Source: Blastomonas sp. AAP53 (GTDB lineage Bacteria > Pseudomonadota > Alphaproteobacteria > Sphingomonadales > Sphingomonadaceae). From it: 64,000 nucleotides of DNA. Each line of letters opens with the position of its first letter. Positions within the stretch are counted from its first letter, which is position 1. A model generated the notes under the pieces. It saw only the letters and a list, made by a program, of their open reading frames with translations, ran no database searches and was not told the DNA's origin. Shown one piece after another: positions 43,260 through 52,305 of this stretch. Where the stretch lies: NCBI RefSeq assembly GCF_000331245.1, contig NZ_ANFZ01000009.1, positions 248,001 through 312,000 of the forward strand. Direction: 5' to 3'. Position numbers and translations under genes: made by a program.

Positions 43260-44108
43260 TTACTTCTTCTTGAACAACAGGGTCATGCGGTCGGATTCAC
43301 CGATTGCGGCGTATTTGTCGCGGTCGACATCCTTGAGCGCATAGTTGGGTGGAAGCGTCCAGACGCCGCCGGGATAATCTGCCGTGTCCTTCGGGTTGGC
43401 GTTGATCTCGCTCATGCCCGCCAGTTCGAAGCCGTGCTTTTCGAACATGGCGACGACGTCGGCTTCCTTCATATAGCCCTTGGAGCCATCGACATAGGCT
43501 GCAGGGGCATCCGCCTTGGCGCGGTGCTGCTCGATGCCGACCATGCCGCCGGGCTTTAGCATGGCATGGATGGCAACCAGCTCGCTGCCCAGGATACCCG
43601 AACGATTGAGGTTGTGCAGCATGCGGAAGATCAGCACCCGATCAACCTTGCCCTTGAGCTCTGCAGGAACATCGTTGGTCACATAAGCGGCAATCTTGTC
43701 CGCCGCGATACCCGTCGCCTTGGCTGCACGCTCTGGGTAGGCGGTCGGATAGGCCGCCATCTGCGCCTTGCGCTCTGCGCTGAGCGACGGGCTGCTGGGT
43801 GATACGCCGAGTGCAACATATTTGCCGCTGTTGGCGGTCAACGGGGCAAGAATCTTGGTGTACCAGCCGCCATCAGCCGCATATTCGGCGACCACCATGT
43901 TCGGCGCGACCTGGAAGAATTCCAGTGTTTCCTTCGGGTGGCGGTACTTGTCGCGCGCCTTGTCTTCACCACGCAGTTCGGCAGCGACTGCGGCCTCGAT
44001 GGCAGACGATGCACTGGCATCGGCAGCTTCGGTGGCGAAGCTTGGCGTGGCAGCGAGCAGGGGCAAGGCGGTGCCTGCAATCAGGGCACGGATGATCAGG
44101 TGGCGCAT
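43260..44108 (-). CDS. Exported class I SAM-dependent methyltransferase-like protein
   Basis: A 282-residue protein with a signal peptide (MRHLIIRALIAGTALPLLAA, cleavage near FAT). The mature part has a Rossmann-like methyltransferase core: VVAEYAADGGWYTKILAPL as the SAM loop and later VLIFRMLHNLNRSGILGSEL, ending LLFKKK. Periplasmic proteins of this type occur widely in sphingomonads, with unknown substrates; SAM availability outside the cytosol makes catalysis doubtful. Start at 44108 was chosen for the signal peptide. Nine bases before aguB. Confidence 0.75.
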   Translation of the reverse strand: MRHLIIRALIAGTALPLLAATPSFATEAADASASSAIEAAVAAELRGEDKARDKYRHPKETLEFFQVAPNMVVAEYAADGGWYTKILAPLTANSGKYVALGVSPSSPSLSAERKAQMAAYPTAYPERAAKATGIAADKIAAYVTNDVPAELKGKVDRVLIFRMLHNLNRSGILGSELVAIHAMLKPGGMVGIEQHRAKADAPAAYVDGSKGYMKEADVVAMFEKHGFELAGMSEINANPKDTADYPGGVWTLPPNYALKDVDRDKYAAIGESDRMTLLFKKK

Positions 44109-44188
44109 GGGGGGCAATCCTCTGTTAGGTTGTCTGGGAAATATAGGATGCTTGGCGGCTTCGGCTATACCCCGACCCGCAAAACCGA

Positions 44189-45187
44189 TCAATCGAACTG
44201 CGGCATCTGCTGGCTGGCACAATGGAAGCTGCCGCCGCCCGCCAGCACCGCATCGGCGCGCAGGCCGATGGTGCGCCGGTCGGGGAAGCAGGCCGCAATC
44301 GCCTCGACCGCAGGGCCATCCGAAGCGCCGCCATAGATGGGCACAACGACGAGATGGCTGGTGATCGCGAAGTTCATGTGGCTGGCCGGTTGCACCTTCA
44401 TCGCACCCTCCGCATCGACCCGTTCGACCAGACCGGGCGAGGGGATGGGAATAACCTTGAGCCCGAAGGCTTCGGCGCGATGACGGGCGTCGGCATAGAT
44501 CGCAGCATTCGGATCGTCGTTCCCCGCAGCGACCGGCAGCGCCAGCGTCCCCGGAGCAACGAAGCGCGCGAGATTGTCGACATGGCCATCGGTGTGATCG
44601 TTGATCAGCCCGTCACCCAGCCACAACAGCCGCTCGATGCCCAGATCGCGCTGCAGCCGCGCTTCGATGTCTTCTCGCGACAGGTGCGGATTACGGTTGG
44701 GGTTGAGCAGGCACTGTTCGGTAGTGACGCCTATGCCCGTTCCATCGACGTCGATCGCGCCGCCTTCCAGCACCCAGTCCGCCCCGGTGGAGGTCAGCGC
44801 TGCCTCGTCGGCCAGCGCCGCGCCGATCCCGGTGTCGCCGGGCATCACATATTTGCCGCCCCAGCCGTTGAAGCCGAACAGCTGCGCGCTGGGCGTGCCG
44901 CCTGCTTCACGCACCACCAGCGGTCCGGTGTCGCGCAGCCAGATATCGCCGTAATGATGAACGCGGATGTCCACGGCATCGCCGGCAAGGCTGCGCGCCA
45001 GTTCGGCGTGCTCTTCATCCGGGCACACCAGGCGAGCGGGCTGGCCACTTTCGGCGACGGCCCGCGCAAAGGCTGCGATCTCGCCCTGCGCCGGCGCGAG
45101 GAACCCCTGCCATTCATCGGCAAGGTGCGGGAAGCCGATCCACAGCCATTGCTGCGGGCTCCACTCGGGCGGCATCATCTGGTTCAT
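44189..45187 (-). CDS. aguA: Agmatine deiminase
   Basis: A 332-residue guanidine-modifying hydrolase converting agmatine to N-carbamoylputrescine and ammonia. Family motifs are DIWLRDTGPLVVRE, FNGWGGKY, GGAIDVDGTG, NDHTDGHVDNLARFV and the catalytic cysteine near the C-terminus in GGGSFHCASQQMP. Together with aguB it gives the arginine-decarboxylase route to putrescine. Nine bases downstream of the peptidase gene, so part of the same leftward unit. Confidence 0.95.
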   Translation of the reverse strand: MNQMMPPEWSPQQWLWIGFPHLADEWQGFLAPAQGEIAAFARAVAESGQPARLVCPDEEHAELARSLAGDAVDIRVHHYGDIWLRDTGPLVVREAGGTPSAQLFGFNGWGGKYVMPGDTGIGAALADEAALTSTGADWVLEGGAIDVDGTGIGVTTEQCLLNPNRNPHLSREDIEARLQRDLGIERLLWLGDGLINDHTDGHVDNLARFVAPGTLALPVAAGNDDPNAAIYADARHRAEAFGLKVIPIPSPGLVERVDAEGAMKVQPASHMNFAITSHLVVVPIYGGASDGPAVEAIAACFPDRRTIGLRADAVLAGGGSFHCASQQMPQFD

Positions 45188-45196
45188 CGGTTCAGC

Positions 45197-46876
45197 TCAC
45201 TTGCCTGCGCGGCTTTTGTCACGGATAGCGCGGAATTCATCGCCTTCCACCCAATTGGGCCAGCTTTGCGAGTTCGCCAGGCTGCGGCCGATGCGGTAAT
45301 ACAGCGAGAGGTCACCCATCACACCCGACCAGTCCCAGGCAGGATTATATTCGTCCTTGGGACCATGGTAGCGGTTCTCGGTATAGTCCTTGCCGGCCGC
45401 TTCACCCGCTGCCTTACCGCCTTGCACCAGATCGTCGCCACCATCGATATAGAGCATCGGCACGCCTTCCTTGGCGAGGCTGAAATGGTCCGAGCGATAG
45501 TAATAGCCGTTCTGCGGTGTCGGGTCGGGTTGCGCCACGCGCCCTTCCGATTTCAGTGCCGCAGCGAGAAAGTCGTCGAGTTGCGACTTGCCCTTGCCCA
45601 CAACGGTCACGTTCCTTGACGGCCCTGCCATCAGGAAGGCGTCCATGTTGATGCCGCCCACTGTCTGCGCCAGCGGATAGATAGGGTTCTGGCCATAATA
45701 AGCCGATCCCAGCAGGCCCGATTCCTCTGCCGTCACCGCCAGGAAGACGATGCTGCGGTCGGGTGCTCCGGCTTTGCTGAACGCCTCGGCCAAAGCCACC
45801 AGAGCGGCGGTGCCAGTGGCGTTATCGACCGCGCCATTGCAGATATCATCGCCATCGGCTGCAGGCTTGCAGCGGCCCAGGTGATCCCAGTGCGCGGTGT
45901 AGAGCACATATTCATCGGGTCTCTTGGCGCCGGGCAATATGCCGATGATGTTGTTCGAGGCCATCGTCGAGACCGTGTTGTCGAATGATACGCTGGCCTT
46001 CACCCCCAGGGGCACGGGCTTGAACCCCTTGGTCCTGGCAGCAGCACTCAGGGCAGCCAGATCCTGGCCGCCACTGGCCAGCAGCTTTTCCGCCGCCGCC
46101 TTCTGAATCCAGCCATTGGCCATGGTTTCGCTCGCGCCCTTGTCGGCGCTCTGCGCGAAGAACTGTGCGCCGGTCCAGCTGGATTCGACAACGCCCCAGC
46201 CATAAGCGGCGGGGATCGTATCGTGGACGATCAGCGCAGCGGCCGCCCCCTGGCGCGCGGCCTCTTCGTACTTGTAGGTCCAGCGGCCATAATAGGTCAT
46301 CGCTTTGCCGCCGAATTCGCCGGTCAGGTCGGCGCTGTCGTAATCGGGGTCGTTCACCAGGATGACCACCGTCTTGCCGCGTACATCGAGCCCGGCATAG
46401 TCGTTCCAGCCCTTTTCCGGCGCGTTGATGCCATAGCCGACGAACACGACCTCGCTGTCGGTGATCTGGGTGCGTGGTGCTTCGCGATAGCTGCCGACCA
46501 CCATGTCGGTGCCATAAGCAAGGCTGAGCGGAGTCTTGCCACCAGTGAAAGTCAGCGGGCTGACGTTGCTCGCCTCGATCGAGACCAAAGGCACCGGCTG
46601 CAGCCAGCTGTTGCCATTTCCGGGCTTGAGCCCCGCCTTGGCAAAACGCTCGGTGAGCAGGGCGATCGTCTTCCGTTCACCGATGGTACCGGGCGCCCGG
46701 CCTTCAAACTCGTCCGACGCCAGCATCCGGGTGACGTCCTTCATCGTATCTTCGGCAATCGGGTAGGTGGACGTTTCCGGAATGTCGATGGTCGGTGCCT
46801 GCTGAGCGATCGCGGCGTTGGCGGTCAGCAAGGCAAGCGGGGCCGCAGCAAGTTTGAACAAGGTCTTGACGGTCAT
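45197..46876 (-). CDS. Secreted M28 family zinc aminopeptidase
   Basis: A 559-residue exported metallopeptidase. Starting at 46876, MTVKTLFKLAAAPLALLTAN is the signal peptide (cleavage after IAQ-like site). Zinc ligands are seen in LYTAHWDHLGRC, CNGAVDNATGTAAL, LAVTAEESGLLGS and later DAFLMAG and RSDHFSLAKEGVP, the M28 pattern. A PA-like insert covers about residues 130-270. The first gene of the leftward aguA block, so it may supply amino acids and arginine; this link is inference. Confidence 0.9.
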   Translation of the reverse strand: MTVKTLFKLAAAPLALLTANAAIAQQAPTIDIPETSTYPIAEDTMKDVTRMLASDEFEGRAPGTIGERKTIALLTERFAKAGLKPGNGNSWLQPVPLVSIEASNVSPLTFTGGKTPLSLAYGTDMVVGSYREAPRTQITDSEVVFVGYGINAPEKGWNDYAGLDVRGKTVVILVNDPDYDSADLTGEFGGKAMTYYGRWTYKYEEAARQGAAAALIVHDTIPAAYGWGVVESSWTGAQFFAQSADKGASETMANGWIQKAAAEKLLASGGQDLAALSAAARTKGFKPVPLGVKASVSFDNTVSTMASNNIIGILPGAKRPDEYVLYTAHWDHLGRCKPAADGDDICNGAVDNATGTAALVALAEAFSKAGAPDRSIVFLAVTAEESGLLGSAYYGQNPIYPLAQTVGGINMDAFLMAGPSRNVTVVGKGKSQLDDFLAAALKSEGRVAQPDPTPQNGYYYRSDHFSLAKEGVPMLYIDGGDDLVQGGKAAGEAAGKDYTENRYHGPKDEYNPAWDWSGVMGDLSLYYRIGRSLANSQSWPNWVEGDEFRAIRDKSRAGK

Positions 46877-47121
46877 GGGCGCTCTTTTCGCAAAAATGGG
46901 AGACGGGCGGATCACGATACCGCCATGGGAAGGTGTGTGCCATCGCGATGACGGGCAGGCAAGCAAAGCCATTCACAGCCCGCCGACGCATGCTTGTGAA
47001 ATGCAACGAATTTCCTTAACGCTCGTTGCCGAGTTAACATGTGTCAATGACGGACGGTTCAGCCACGGGGCGAATCGTCTTCCGACAGCCTTGATGTACA
47101 AGAAGGTCAGGCCTGCAATCC

Positions 47122-47763
47122 ATGGCGTTTGACAGTTCCGCAGACGCCGCGCCAGAGGCTGCCATGCCGCTGGACGATGATGCGTTCAAGGCGCAGCTTG
47201 CCGCGCTGATCCCCCATTTGCGCGCCTATGGCCGTTCGCTCAGCGGAAACCGCGATGTGGCCGATGATCTGGTACAGGACACGATGCTCAAGGCATGGGC
47301 CGCGCGCGGCCGCTTTGCTGCCGGCACCAACATGCGCGCGTGGACGTTCATCATCCTGCGCAACTCCTTCCTGTCGCAGCGCAGGCGCGCGCGGTTCACT
47401 ACCGAGTGGGACGATGTCGTAGCCGATCGCATCCTGTCGATGCCGGCTGGTCAGGGCGATCAGCTGCACCTTGCCGATGTGCAGCGGGCGTTGATGCAGC
47501 TGCCTGAAAGCCAGCGTGAAGCCTTGATCCTCGTGGGGGCTGGCGGTTTTTCCTATGAGGAAGCCGCCGATATCTGCGGCGTCGCGCTGGGCACGATCAA
47601 GAGCCGGGTGGCGCGAGGCCGGTCGTCGCTGTCTGCCTTGATCGAAGATACCGCAGCAAGCGAAAGCCGGGGCGAGCGCACCTCTGATCCGATGGCCGCG
47701 ATCATGGCGGATGTCGATCGCGTCAGCGGCGGCCTGCCCGGGCGGATCGATGGCGACGATTGA
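47122..47763 (+). CDS. ecfG: ECF sigma factor of the EcfG type (general stress response)
   Basis: A 213-residue sigma factor. Region 2 reads IPHLRAYGRSLSGNRDVADD and LVQDTMLKAWAARGRFAAGT, with RAWTFIILRNSFLSQRRRAR as the DNA-binding part; region 4 is PESQREALILVGAGGFSYEE with DICGVALGTIKSRVARGRSS. This is the ECF15/EcfG pattern that drives the alphaproteobacterial general stress response with NepR and PhyR, neither of which is in the window. A shorter start at 47164 is possible. The GC-rich tail after region 4 is unusual but common in the family. Confidence 0.8.
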   Translation: MAFDSSADAAPEAAMPLDDDAFKAQLAALIPHLRAYGRSLSGNRDVADDLVQDTMLKAWAARGRFAAGTNMRAWTFIILRNSFLSQRRRARFTTEWDDVVADRILSMPAGQGDQLHLADVQRALMQLPESQREALILVGAGGFSYEEAADICGVALGTIKSRVARGRSSLSALIEDTAASESRGERTSDPMAAIMADVDRVSGGLPGRIDGDD

Positions 47764-47820
47764 CGGTCTGGCCGAGCAGGTCATTGCCTATCGCCCGGTG
47801 GACGTTTAGCACCACAGGCG

Positions 47821-50535
47821 ATGACAGCGCATTCCAGTTTTGCAGACGCCGCAGATCGCGCACGCGATCACGCACCGTTTCTGGCCTCCGCCATGGATCG
47901 CAATCCAGGCTTGCTGGACCGACTGGAAAACGAGGGCATCGATGCCACCCTGGCCTGGCTGGCGCAGGCCTATGGCGATGCTGGCGTCGCCGAGACACTG
48001 CGGCGACGCAAGAATGCGCTGGCTTTGGTGCTCGCGGTTGCCGATCTTGCAGGTGCGCTGAGCGTCGATCAGGTTACCCGGCATTTGTCAGACTTCGCCG
48101 ATCAGGCGCTCGATGCATCGTTGGCCGATGTCTTTGCGCGGCGAACGCCCGATGCACCGGTACAGGGCTTTGCAGTGATCGCACTGGGCAAGCATGGCGG
48201 GCAGGAGCTGAACTACTCGTCCGACATCGATCCCATTTTCATCTACGACCCCGACACATTGCCTTGCCGCGCACGCGAGGAGCCGGCGGATGCGGCGCAG
48301 CGGATCGCGCGGCAACTGATCGACATGATGAGCCAGCGCGATGGCCATGGCTATGTCTTCCGGATGGACCTGCGGCTGCGCCCCGCCGCCGAGGTGACGC
48401 CGCTGGCCATTCCGGTCGACGCCGCCCTGTCGCATTATGAATCGCAGGCCCTGACCTGGGAGCAGGCCGCCTTCATCCGCTCGCGTGCGGCTGCGGGGGA
48501 TCGGGGGCTGGGGCAGTATTTCATGGACGCGCTGCGGCCGTTCATCTGGCGGCGCTCGCTCGATTTCGGCACCATCGATGAAATCGCCTCGCTGACCCGG
48601 CAGATCCGCGATCATTATAACAAGGGCCAGAAGCTGGGGCCAGGGTTCGACCTGAAACGTGGGCGTGGCGGCATTCGCGAGGTCGAGTTCTTCACGCAGG
48701 CGCATCAGCTGATCCATGGCGGGCGCGATCCGGCGCTGCGTGTCAGACCGACGCTGGAGGCTCTGCCAGCATTGGCAGCGCAAGGGATCGTGCCCGCCGA
48801 AGAGGCTGATCTTCTCGCGCAGCATTACCGCACCTTGCGCACGTTCGAACACCGGCTGCAGATGGTCGACGATCAGCAAACCCACAGCCTGCCGATTGAT
48901 CGTGATGCGATGGACAATGTCGCGCGGTTGCATGGATTGGCCGATGGTGCAGCAATGGTGGAAGAACTGCGCACCGCGACCGGCGATGTCGCCACGATCT
49001 ATGACGGGCTGATCGCATCGCAGAAGGCGAGCGAGGATGATGCTGCGATCACGCTGAGCAGCGATCCCGAGTTGCTCGCCGAGGCACTGGCCGGGGCAGG
49101 GCTGGCCGAGCCCGAGGCGCTTGCCGTGCGGGTGCAGGCCTGGCGCGGCGGCGCGGTGCGTGCGCTGCGCAGCGCCGCTGGTCGCAAGGCCTTCGAGGAG
49201 GTTCTCCCGGCGCTGCTGGCGGCCTTTGCCGATGCGCCCGATCAATCAGCGGCTCTCAACCGCTTTGACGATGTGCTGCGCCAGTTGCCCAGCACCGTGA
49301 ACGTTTTCCGCCTGCTCCAGGCGCGGCCTGCGCTGATGCAGACCCTGGTCGATGTTCTGAGCCATGCGCCGACCTTGGCGGAATCGCTGGCGCGGCGCGG
49401 TGACCTGCTCGACGGGCTGATCGATGCGAGTGCCTTCGATCTGGTCGGCGGCGTCGATGCCATCGTCCAGCGGCTGTCGCGTGAGGAGCCGGGCGATGAC
49501 TATCAGCAGCGGCTCGATGCGGTGCGGGTGCGGGTGGGCGAGATGCGGTTTGCGCTCGGCGTCCAGCTGATCGAGGGCAGGCATGATCCGGTGGATATTG
49601 CAGGCGGCTATGCCCGGGTGGCGGAAGCGGCAATCGTGCGTCTGGCCAATTGCGCAATTAGCGAGTTTACGGCGGTGCACGGGCAGATGCCCGAAAGCGA
49701 GCCCGTCATCCTGGCGCTGGGCCGGCTGGGTGGCGGGGCGCTGACCCATGCGTCGGACCTTGACCTCATCTTCCTGTTCAGCGGAGAGATCGGTGGCGAA
49801 TCCGATGGGCGTCGCCCGTTGGGCAGCACCCAGTATTACAACCGTCTGGCGCAGCGGGTCATCGCGGCGCTGACCGTGCCGACCGCCGCCGGCGCGCTGT
49901 ACGAGGTTGATACCCGTCTTCGTCCCAATGGCGCGCAGGGGCTGCTAGCCGTGTCGTTTGCCAGCTTTGACGCATATCAGCGCAGCCAGGCCTGGACATG
50001 GGAGCATATGGCGCTGTGCCGGGCGCGTGTTGTCTATGGGTCGCAATCCAGCCGCGATCGGTTGGAGACGATCATTGGCGAGGTTCTGCATGCCCCGCGC
50101 GATGTGGCGCAGACCGTCGCCGATGTGCTGAAGATGCGCACCGACATGGCTGCGCACAAGAAGCCCCTCGGGCCGCTGGACGTGAAGCTGCTGCCTGGTG
50201 GCCTGGTCGATATCGAGTTCATCGTCCACGCCCTGCAGTTGACTCATCGCACCGCGTTTCATCCCGATCTGCGCACGGCGATTGCGGGGCTGGTGGATGC
50301 CGGGCTGGCTGAACCTGCGCTAAGCGAGGCGCACGACCTGATGGCGCGGTTGCTAATCACTTTGCGGCTGGTGGCGCCCGATTGCGCGGTGCCGCCGCCT
50401 GCAAGCCAGGCGTTGATTGCCCGGGCTTGCGGTCATGCTGACTGGGCGGGGCTGGTACAGGCCGTCGAAGCGGCACGCGCCAGTGTTCAAACCGCCTGGG
50501 AGAACCTATTTGGGACGCTGACGTCCGCACGATGA
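47821..50535 (+). CDS. glnE: Bifunctional glutamine synthetase adenylyltransferase/deadenylase
   Basis: A 904-residue GlnE that adenylylates and deadenylylates GlnA according to nitrogen status. Both nucleotidyltransferase halves are present: ALGKHGGQELNYSSDIDPIF near residues 121-140 and ALGRLGGGALTHASDLDLIF near 635-655. RGRGGIREVEFFTQ and LPGGLVDIEFIVH mark the two helical domains that follow. Only 57 bases separate it from ecfG; its ribosome-binding site is weak. The gene is followed seven bases later by bcp. Confidence 0.95.
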   Translation: MTAHSSFADAADRARDHAPFLASAMDRNPGLLDRLENEGIDATLAWLAQAYGDAGVAETLRRRKNALALVLAVADLAGALSVDQVTRHLSDFADQALDASLADVFARRTPDAPVQGFAVIALGKHGGQELNYSSDIDPIFIYDPDTLPCRAREEPADAAQRIARQLIDMMSQRDGHGYVFRMDLRLRPAAEVTPLAIPVDAALSHYESQALTWEQAAFIRSRAAAGDRGLGQYFMDALRPFIWRRSLDFGTIDEIASLTRQIRDHYNKGQKLGPGFDLKRGRGGIREVEFFTQAHQLIHGGRDPALRVRPTLEALPALAAQGIVPAEEADLLAQHYRTLRTFEHRLQMVDDQQTHSLPIDRDAMDNVARLHGLADGAAMVEELRTATGDVATIYDGLIASQKASEDDAAITLSSDPELLAEALAGAGLAEPEALAVRVQAWRGGAVRALRSAAGRKAFEEVLPALLAAFADAPDQSAALNRFDDVLRQLPSTVNVFRLLQARPALMQTLVDVLSHAPTLAESLARRGDLLDGLIDASAFDLVGGVDAIVQRLSREEPGDDYQQRLDAVRVRVGEMRFALGVQLIEGRHDPVDIAGGYARVAEAAIVRLANCAISEFTAVHGQMPESEPVILALGRLGGGALTHASDLDLIFLFSGEIGGESDGRRPLGSTQYYNRLAQRVIAALTVPTAAGALYEVDTRLRPNGAQGLLAVSFASFDAYQRSQAWTWEHMALCRARVVYGSQSSRDRLETIIGEVLHAPRDVAQTVADVLKMRTDMAAHKKPLGPLDVKLLPGGLVDIEFIVHALQLTHRTAFHPDLRTAIAGLVDAGLAEPALSEAHDLMARLLITLRLVAPDCAVPPPASQALIARACGHADWAGLVQAVEAARASVQTAWENLFGTLTSAR

Positions 50536-50548
50536 AGAGGATATGATG

Positions 50549-51013
50549 ATGAGCGATATTGGTGACAGCATTCCACCGGTGGCACTCACCCGGCCCGATG
50601 GCAGCAGCGTGTCTGCTGACGACTATCAGGGACAGGCCTGGGTGCTGTATTTCTACCCCAAGGATGACACCACCGGCTGCACCAGGGAAGCGCAGGAGTT
50701 CAGTGCGCAGCTGGAGGCCTTCGAAGCCGCTGGTGTTTCGGTTCTGGGGGTGTCGAAGGATCCACCCAAGAAGCACCTGAAGTTCATCGAGAAATATGGC
50801 CTCACCGTGCCGCTTGCCAGCGATGCGGAAACCGATGGACTGGCAGAGGCGATGGGCGTGTGGATAGAAAAATCGATGTACGGCAAGAAATACATGGGCA
50901 TGGACCGCTCCACCTTCCTCGTCGGCAAGGATGGCAAGATCGCCCGCGTCTGGCGCAAGGTGAAGGTGGCGGGGCATGTCGATGAGGTGCTGGCCGCTGC
51001 CAAGACGCTCTGA
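50549..51013 (+). CDS. bcp: Peroxiredoxin of the Bcp/PrxQ family, apparently 1-Cys
   Basis: A 154-residue thiol peroxidase. The peroxidatic cysteine is Cys44 in YPKDDTTGCTREAQEFS. It is the only cysteine in the protein, so the resolving cysteine five residues on in the common 2-Cys Bcp is absent. Start chosen at the third of three consecutive ATGs (50543, 50546, 50549), which gives the best spacing to GAAGAGG. Followed by a strong terminator. Confidence 0.93.
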   Translation: MSDIGDSIPPVALTRPDGSSVSADDYQGQAWVLYFYPKDDTTGCTREAQEFSAQLEAFEAAGVSVLGVSKDPPKKHLKFIEKYGLTVPLASDAETDGLAEAMGVWIEKSMYGKKYMGMDRSTFLVGKDGKIARVWRKVKVAGHVDEVLAAAKTL

Positions 51014-51042
51014 CTGCGCACGCAACTTTGGATGGATCAAGA

Positions 51043-51073
51043 GGCTCGCCGCGAATCGCGGCGGGCCTTTTTC
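51043..51073 (+). terminator. Rho-independent terminator after bcp
   Basis: GGCTCGCCGCG (51043-51053) pairs with CGCGGCGGGCC (51057-51067) over 11 bp with one G-U and a 3-base loop, followed by TTTTTC. Confidence 0.85.
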
Positions 51074-51122
51074 GTGGGCCATGACGGAAATATGCAATCG
51101 GCGACCGAGGCAATTGGTTAAT

Positions 51123-51146
51123 GGAACGGCTCAGGGAGCATCGGTT
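51123..51146 (+). promoter_or_regulatory. EcfG-type promoter motif
   Basis: GGAAC at 51123-51127 and GTT at 51144-51146, spaced 16 bases, match the general stress sigma factor consensus (GGAAC, 16-17 bases, CGTT-like) in part: the base before GTT is G, not C. It would transcribe toward the M23 peptidase, about 290 bases away. Confidence 0.4.
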
Positions 51147-51437
51147 CGACCCCGATTCTGGGGTGGGCCGAACCGCAAAATGCCCGAAATTCGGCATATT
51201 TGACCCTCTGCAAAACGATTCAACGCGCCAGCCAGCCGGTTTAACGCTCCATCGCCTCGCGTGGGTTGCAGCGCACAATCTTTTGCCTCTACTCACAATC
51301 CAACGAAATCGGAGGGAAGGGGTTCCAACGATTTTAGTGTTTTTCTACCCCGCCTCGCATGGGGCTGAGGGAAAGAAGGACAGCCGCCATGGCTCAACGG
51401 CCAGACGCGCTGCCCGGTAAAAAGGTGCTGAATATTC

Positions 51438-52106
51438 ATGGTCGCAACCAGAATTATCGCTACGGTCCTTACCACCACCTCAGCAGGTCTGCTGTGCGCT
51501 GCATCACCCGCCTTTGCTGAAAGCAGCTCCACCGATGTAGCCGCTACCGTTCCTTCGGTTGCTGCCGAAACCAGCCTGGGGGCTCAGGACACCGAGTTTC
51601 GCGCCTTGTTCGCCGACTGGAAATCCCTCGAAAATCGTGACACCGGCCGGGTTGCCATTCCTTCGCGCAAGCCTGTCGACAGCTTCAAGCTCACCAGCCA
51701 GTATGGCTTCCGCGCCGATCCGTTCGCTGGCCGCCGCGCCCGCCACAAGGGCGTCGACATGGCCGGCCCCATCGGCACCCCCATCTATGCAACCGCTGAC
51801 GGCATCGTCGGCCGTGCCCAGTGGGTCGGTGGTTATGGCCAGTATGTCGAACTCAACCATGGCGGCGAAATCCAGACCCGCTACGGCCACCTCTCGCAGA
51901 TCATGGTGCAGCCCAACCAGCGCGTCACCAAGGGCCAGGTCATCGGCCTGATGGGCTCGACCGGTCGTTCGACTGGCAGCCACCTGCATTACGAAGTGCG
52001 CATCGCCGGCAACTCGGTGAACCCGATGCCCTTCATCTCCTCGCGTGATTATCTGCTGGCGATCAAGGACGGCAGCCGGGTTGCTCAGGGCGGTCCCGCC
52101 GAATAA
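51438..52106 (+). CDS. Exported M23 family peptidoglycan endopeptidase
   Basis: A 222-residue LytM-type protein with a signal peptide (residues 1-27, ending SPAFA). Zinc ligands are His102 and Asp106 in RHKGVDMAG and His183 in SHLHYEVR, with His150 nearby in TRYGHLSQ; this is the catalytically competent M23 pattern. A short coil links signal and domain. It cleaves peptide cross-links or acts in division and cell-shape control. AGGTG lies 9 bases upstream of the ATG. Followed by a terminator. Confidence 0.9.
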   Translation: MVATRIIATVLTTTSAGLLCAASPAFAESSSTDVAATVPSVAAETSLGAQDTEFRALFADWKSLENRDTGRVAIPSRKPVDSFKLTSQYGFRADPFAGRRARHKGVDMAGPIGTPIYATADGIVGRAQWVGGYGQYVELNHGGEIQTRYGHLSQIMVQPNQRVTKGQVIGLMGSTGRSTGSHLHYEVRIAGNSVNPMPFISSRDYLLAIKDGSRVAQGGPAE

Positions 52107-52136
52107 CTCGGTTTCACCTTCCTTCTGGATGACATC

Positions 52137-52163
52137 AAGCGCCGGTTTCCCCGGCGCTTTTTG
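52137..52163 (+). terminator. Rho-independent terminator after the M23 peptidase
   Basis: GCGCCGG (52139-52145) and CCGGCGC (52151-52157) form the stem around TTTCC, followed by TTTTTG. AA/TT pairs extend the stem outward. Confidence 0.85.
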
Positions 52164-52199
52164 TTTGTCTGCTGCTGGAATCTGGCGGAATCTCGTTGC

Positions 52200-52217
52200 T
52201 TTAATCGCGCGATTAAA
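52200..52217. promoter_or_regulatory. Perfect 18-bp palindrome upstream of the acyl-CoA synthetase
   Basis: TTTAATCGCGCGATTAAA is a perfect 18-base palindrome, 88 bases before the acyl-CoA synthetase ATG. It sits between TTGCTT (52196) and AATGAT (52219), which are 17 bases apart and could be the promoter. The related site at 56766 suggests a shared repressor, most simply the TetR protein at 59884. Confidence 0.6.
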
Positions 52218-52305
52218 CAATGATGAGCGCCAAGACGGGAATCGTCCTGAGACATGCCGAACGGCAGGCGGGGCAGGTTCTTCATGCGCAGGAGGGAATG
52301 TCGCA

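Larger units (their letters stand above)
51014..51437 (+). other. Non-coding stretch between bcp and the M23 peptidase
   Basis: No convincing gene is present in these 424 bases. They hold the bcp terminator (51043-51073), a GGAAC-N16-GTT motif at 51123-51146 and an AT-richer block (GATTTTAGTGTTTTTCTACC) near 51328-51350. The rest is presumably the leader of the M23 peptidase gene. Confidence 0.6.

Noticed and set aside
46877-47121. EcfG self-promoter before the sigma factor gene
   Set aside because: No GGAAC-N16/17-GTT arrangement is present in the 245 bases upstream.
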